Assembly (NCBI GenBank): GCA_036524115.1
Contig: DATDCY010000177.1
Location: 1-14,521, forward strand
Source: a bacterium
GTDB taxonomy: Bacteria; JAUVQV01; DATDCY01
DNA: 14,521 bases
Direction of reading: 5' to 3'
In this document: positions 13,137-14,521 of the stretch, in pieces
How the letters are laid out: every line of letters starts with the position of its first letter
Numbering within the stretch: position 1 is the stretch's first letter
Notes under the pieces: model-generated
Databases searched by the model: none
What the model was told of the DNA's origin: nothing
What the model saw: only the letters and a program-made list of their open reading frames with translations
Program-made: the position numbers and the translations under genes

Positions 13137-13158
13137 GATCCGCGCGTACGCGCGGATC
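13137..13158. repeat. Perfect 22-bp palindrome upstream of coaBC
   Basis: GATCCGCGCGT (13137-13147) is followed by its exact reverse complement (13148-13158). It lies 11 bases upstream of the -35 box of the coaBC promoter, so it could be an operator for a dimeric regulator, the end of a mobile element, or a cruciform. It shares GATCCGCGCG with the inverted repeat at 12960. Confidence 0.65.
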
Positions 13159-13168
13159 TGGCGGCCGC

Positions 13169-13198
13169 TTGGCGCCCCGGGCGTCCAGCGCGTATACT
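13169..13198 (+). promoter_or_regulatory. Sigma-70-type promoter of coaBC (predicted leaderless)
   Basis: TTGGCG (13169-13174), an 18-bp spacer, TATACT (13193-13198). The ATG is at 13208, 9 bases after the -10 box, with no ribosome site. The transcript should start at about 13205, at or almost at the start codon. The geometry is the same as at the ligase operon promoter. Confidence 0.65.
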
Positions 13199-13207
13199 TC
13201 CGGCGCC

Positions 13208-14419
13208 ATGCTCTCGGACCGCCGGATCCTGCTCGTCGTCAGCGGCGGCATCGCCGCCTACAAGGCGGTGGAGCTGCTGCGCCTGCTGCGCAAGGACGGT
13301 GCCGACGTGACCGTCGTCATGACGGCGAACGCCAAGCGCTTCGTCGGCGCCGCCACCTTCCAGGCGCTCTCGGGGCACCCCGTCGCCGACGACCTCTGGG
13401 CCTTCAGCCCCGGCCTGCCGATCGAGCACCTCGCGCTCGCCCGCGGGGCCGAGCTGGTGGTCGTCGCGCCCGCGACCGCGAACATCCTCGCGAAGATGGC
13501 CGCCGGCCTCGCCGACGACCTGGCGACGACGCTGCTGCTGGCCGCGACCGCGCCGGTGCTGATCGCGCCGGCGATGAACACGAACATGCTTGCCCACGGG
13601 GCGACCCGCGCGAACCTCGCGACCCTCCAGTCGCGCGGCGTGCTCGTCGTCCCCGCCGAGAGCGGCCCGCTCGCCGCCGAGGAAGCGGGCCCCGGGCGCC
13701 TCGCCGCGGTCGAGACGATCCAGCGACGGGTGCGCGAGCTGCTGGGCGCGCGCGGCGACCTGGCGGGGCGGCGCGTGCTCGTCACCGCCGGCCCGACGCG
13801 CGAGGCGCTCGACCCCGTGCGCTATCTCTCGAACCGCTCCTCCGGGCGGATGGGACTGGCGATTGCCGCGGCGGCGCGGCGGCGTGGCGCGGAGGTGACG
13901 CTCGTCTGCGGGCCGATCGCGCTTGCCCCGCCCGCGGGGGCGCGCGCCGTTCCGGTCGTGACGGCCGAGGAGATGCGCGCCGCCGTCCGCGCGAACCTCG
14001 ACGGCGCAGACGTGGTCGTGATGGCCGCCGCGGTCGCCGATTACCGCGCGGCCGAGCCGTCCGCGCGGAAGATCAAGAAGGCGGGACGGGAGCGCCTCGT
14101 CCTGGAGTTGGAGCCGACGCCCGACATCCTGGCGGAACTCGGCGCGGCGGGCGGCGGGCGGCTGCTCGTCGGGTTCGCGGCCGAGACCGGCGATCCCGCG
14201 GAAGCCGCGCAGCGCAAGCTCCGCGAGAAGAACCTCGATCTCGTCGTCGCGAACGACGTCTCGCTCCCCGGTGCCGGCTTCGACGTCGAGACCAACCAGG
14301 TCGAGATCTTCACCCGCGACGGCCGCCGCGTGCCCGTGCCGCTCGCGCCGAAGACCGAGGTCGCCGACCGCATCCTCGACGAGGTCGCGGCGCTTCTCGC
14401 GCGGCGCGGAGGGCCGTGA
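13208..14419 (+). CDS. coaBC: Bifunctional phosphopantothenoylcysteine decarboxylase / phosphopantothenate-cysteine ligase
   Basis: CoaBC carries out two middle steps of coenzyme A synthesis: CTP-dependent joining of cysteine to phosphopantothenate, then FMN-dependent decarboxylation. The 403 residues contain both halves. CoaC has SGGIAAYKA (12-20), His74 in IEHLALA, APATANILAKMAAGLADD (87-104) and Asn124 in PAMNTNM. CoaB has VTAGPTREALDPVRYLSN (192-209), SSGRMG (211-216), VVMAAAVADY (270-279), KIKK (288-291) and VGFAAET (321-327). In the CoaC flap, where E. coli has Ala-Cys-Gly, this protein reads Leu155-Ala156-Ala157-Glu158, so the active-site cysteine is absent, although GPGRL (161-165) is kept. 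The ATG at 13208 is the family's N terminus; the in-frame start at 13169 would be upstream of the -10 box. It overlaps the next gene's start codon (GTGA). Confidence 0.95.
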   Translation: MLSDRRILLVVSGGIAAYKAVELLRLLRKDGADVTVVMTANAKRFVGAATFQALSGHPVADDLWAFSPGLPIEHLALARGAELVVVAPATANILAKMAAGLADDLATTLLLAATAPVLIAPAMNTNMLAHGATRANLATLQSRGVLVVPAESGPLAAEEAGPGRLAAVETIQRRVRELLGARGDLAGRRVLVTAGPTREALDPVRYLSNRSSGRMGLAIAAAARRRGAEVTLVCGPIALAPPAGARAVPVVTAEEMRAAVRANLDGADVVVMAAAVADYRAAEPSARKIKKAGRERLVLELEPTPDILAELGAAGGGRLLVGFAAETGDPAEAAQRKLREKNLDLVVANDVSLPGAGFDVETNQVEIFTRDGRRVPVPLAPKTEVADRILDEVAALLARRGGP

Positions 14420-14521
14420 GCGCGAGGCGCCGGCCCGCCGCGGAGCTCGCGGACATGGCGCGGCAGGCGCGGGAGCAGCTCGAACGCGTCCGCGGGAGCC
14501 GCTGGCCCGGCTTCGACGCGC
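14416..14521 (+). CDS. N-terminal fragment of an unidentified protein
   Basis: A GTG at 14416 overlaps the coaBC stop (GTGA), with GGAGG at 14408-14412 just upstream, and the frame stays open to the window edge for 35 codons. The sequence begins with SARRRPAAELADMARQARE and continues with a charged helix and RWPGFDA. The fragment is too short to identify. A family-4 uracil-DNA glycosylase is one possibility, since such genes are known to follow coaBC in some bacteria and often start with a similar charged helix; no catalytic motif is in view. An alternative start is the ATG at 14455. The overlap with coaBC indicates translational coupling. Confidence 0.55.
   Translation, partial: MSARRRPAAELADMARQAREQLERVRGSRWPGFDA

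Noticed and set aside
12943-13251. A possible 102-codon minus-strand gene between remA and coaBC
   Set aside because: It overlaps the coaBC promoter and first codons, reads through both palindromes, has no ribosome site and no recognisable pattern.
1-14521. A CRISPR array, tRNA/rRNA genes, phage or intact transposase genes
   Set aside because: No regularly spaced repeats, cloverleaf-like sequences, rRNA-like stretches or transposase motifs were found on reading both strands. Short or divergent RNAs cannot be excluded without a covariance search.

Overview
The window is very GC-rich DNA with tightly packed bacterial genes. Spacing is short and several start and stop codons overlap. The gene set points to a Gram-negative, probably anaerobic or microaerophilic bacterium: a MacB-type permease with a TolC-type outer-membrane channel, a rubrerythrin, a phenylacetate-CoA ligase next to a tandem-ACT protein, YicC, RemA (DUF370), an RqcH/NFACT protein and CoaBC. 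A deltaproteobacterial (Desulfobacterota/Desulfuromonadota-like) or related high-GC lineage fits best. This is inference from gene content and neighbourhood, not from a marker gene.

Layout. Positions 1-3076 are all on the plus strand: the end of a MacB/FtsX permease, a TolC-family channel (together probably a tripartite exporter), rubrerythrin, and an endonuclease/exonuclease/phosphatase (EEP) family hydrolase. Positions 3077-3456 are non-coding and repeat-rich, with two oppositely oriented copies of a roughly 75-bp hairpin element and a 31-bp-period tandem duplication. A minus-strand HEAT-like protein of unknown function follows (3457-4233). It is divergent from a plus-strand trio, paaK-like ligase, tandem-ACT protein and HAD phosphatase (4333-6823). 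That trio converges on a minus-strand operon read from 11116 down to 6820: rqcH-like gene, a membrane-anchored degenerate von Willebrand A protein, and an M29-type aminopeptidase. The HAD and aminopeptidase stop codons share one CTAG. Divergent from rqcH is yicC, then an orphan receiver protein, remA, a 261-bp palindrome-bearing gap, coaBC, and the first 35 codons of an unidentified gene running off the edge.

How the genes work together. The left end is export plus peroxide/oxidative stress defence. The ligase-ACT-HAD trio suggests activation of an aryl acid with amino-acid sensing. The rqcH operon plausibly links rescue of stalled nascent chains to peptide turnover. The yicC-remA-coaBC order resembles the conserved yicC-remA-gmk-rpoZ-coaBC neighbourhood known in many bacteria, but gmk and rpoZ are absent and a receiver domain has been inserted.

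Regulation visible in sequence. Four good sigma-70-like promoters can be read, before paaK, rqcH, yicC and coaBC. Those of paaK and coaBC have the same geometry: an 18-bp spacer and exactly 9 nt between the -10 box and the ATG, with no Shine-Dalgarno. This predicts leaderless or nearly leaderless mRNAs. No tRNA, rRNA, CRISPR array, intact transposase or phage gene was seen, and I found no clear defence or otherwise new multi-gene system. The most unusual items are the inverted repeat pair, the leaderless promoter pair, and the RqcH-VWA-aminopeptidase operon.
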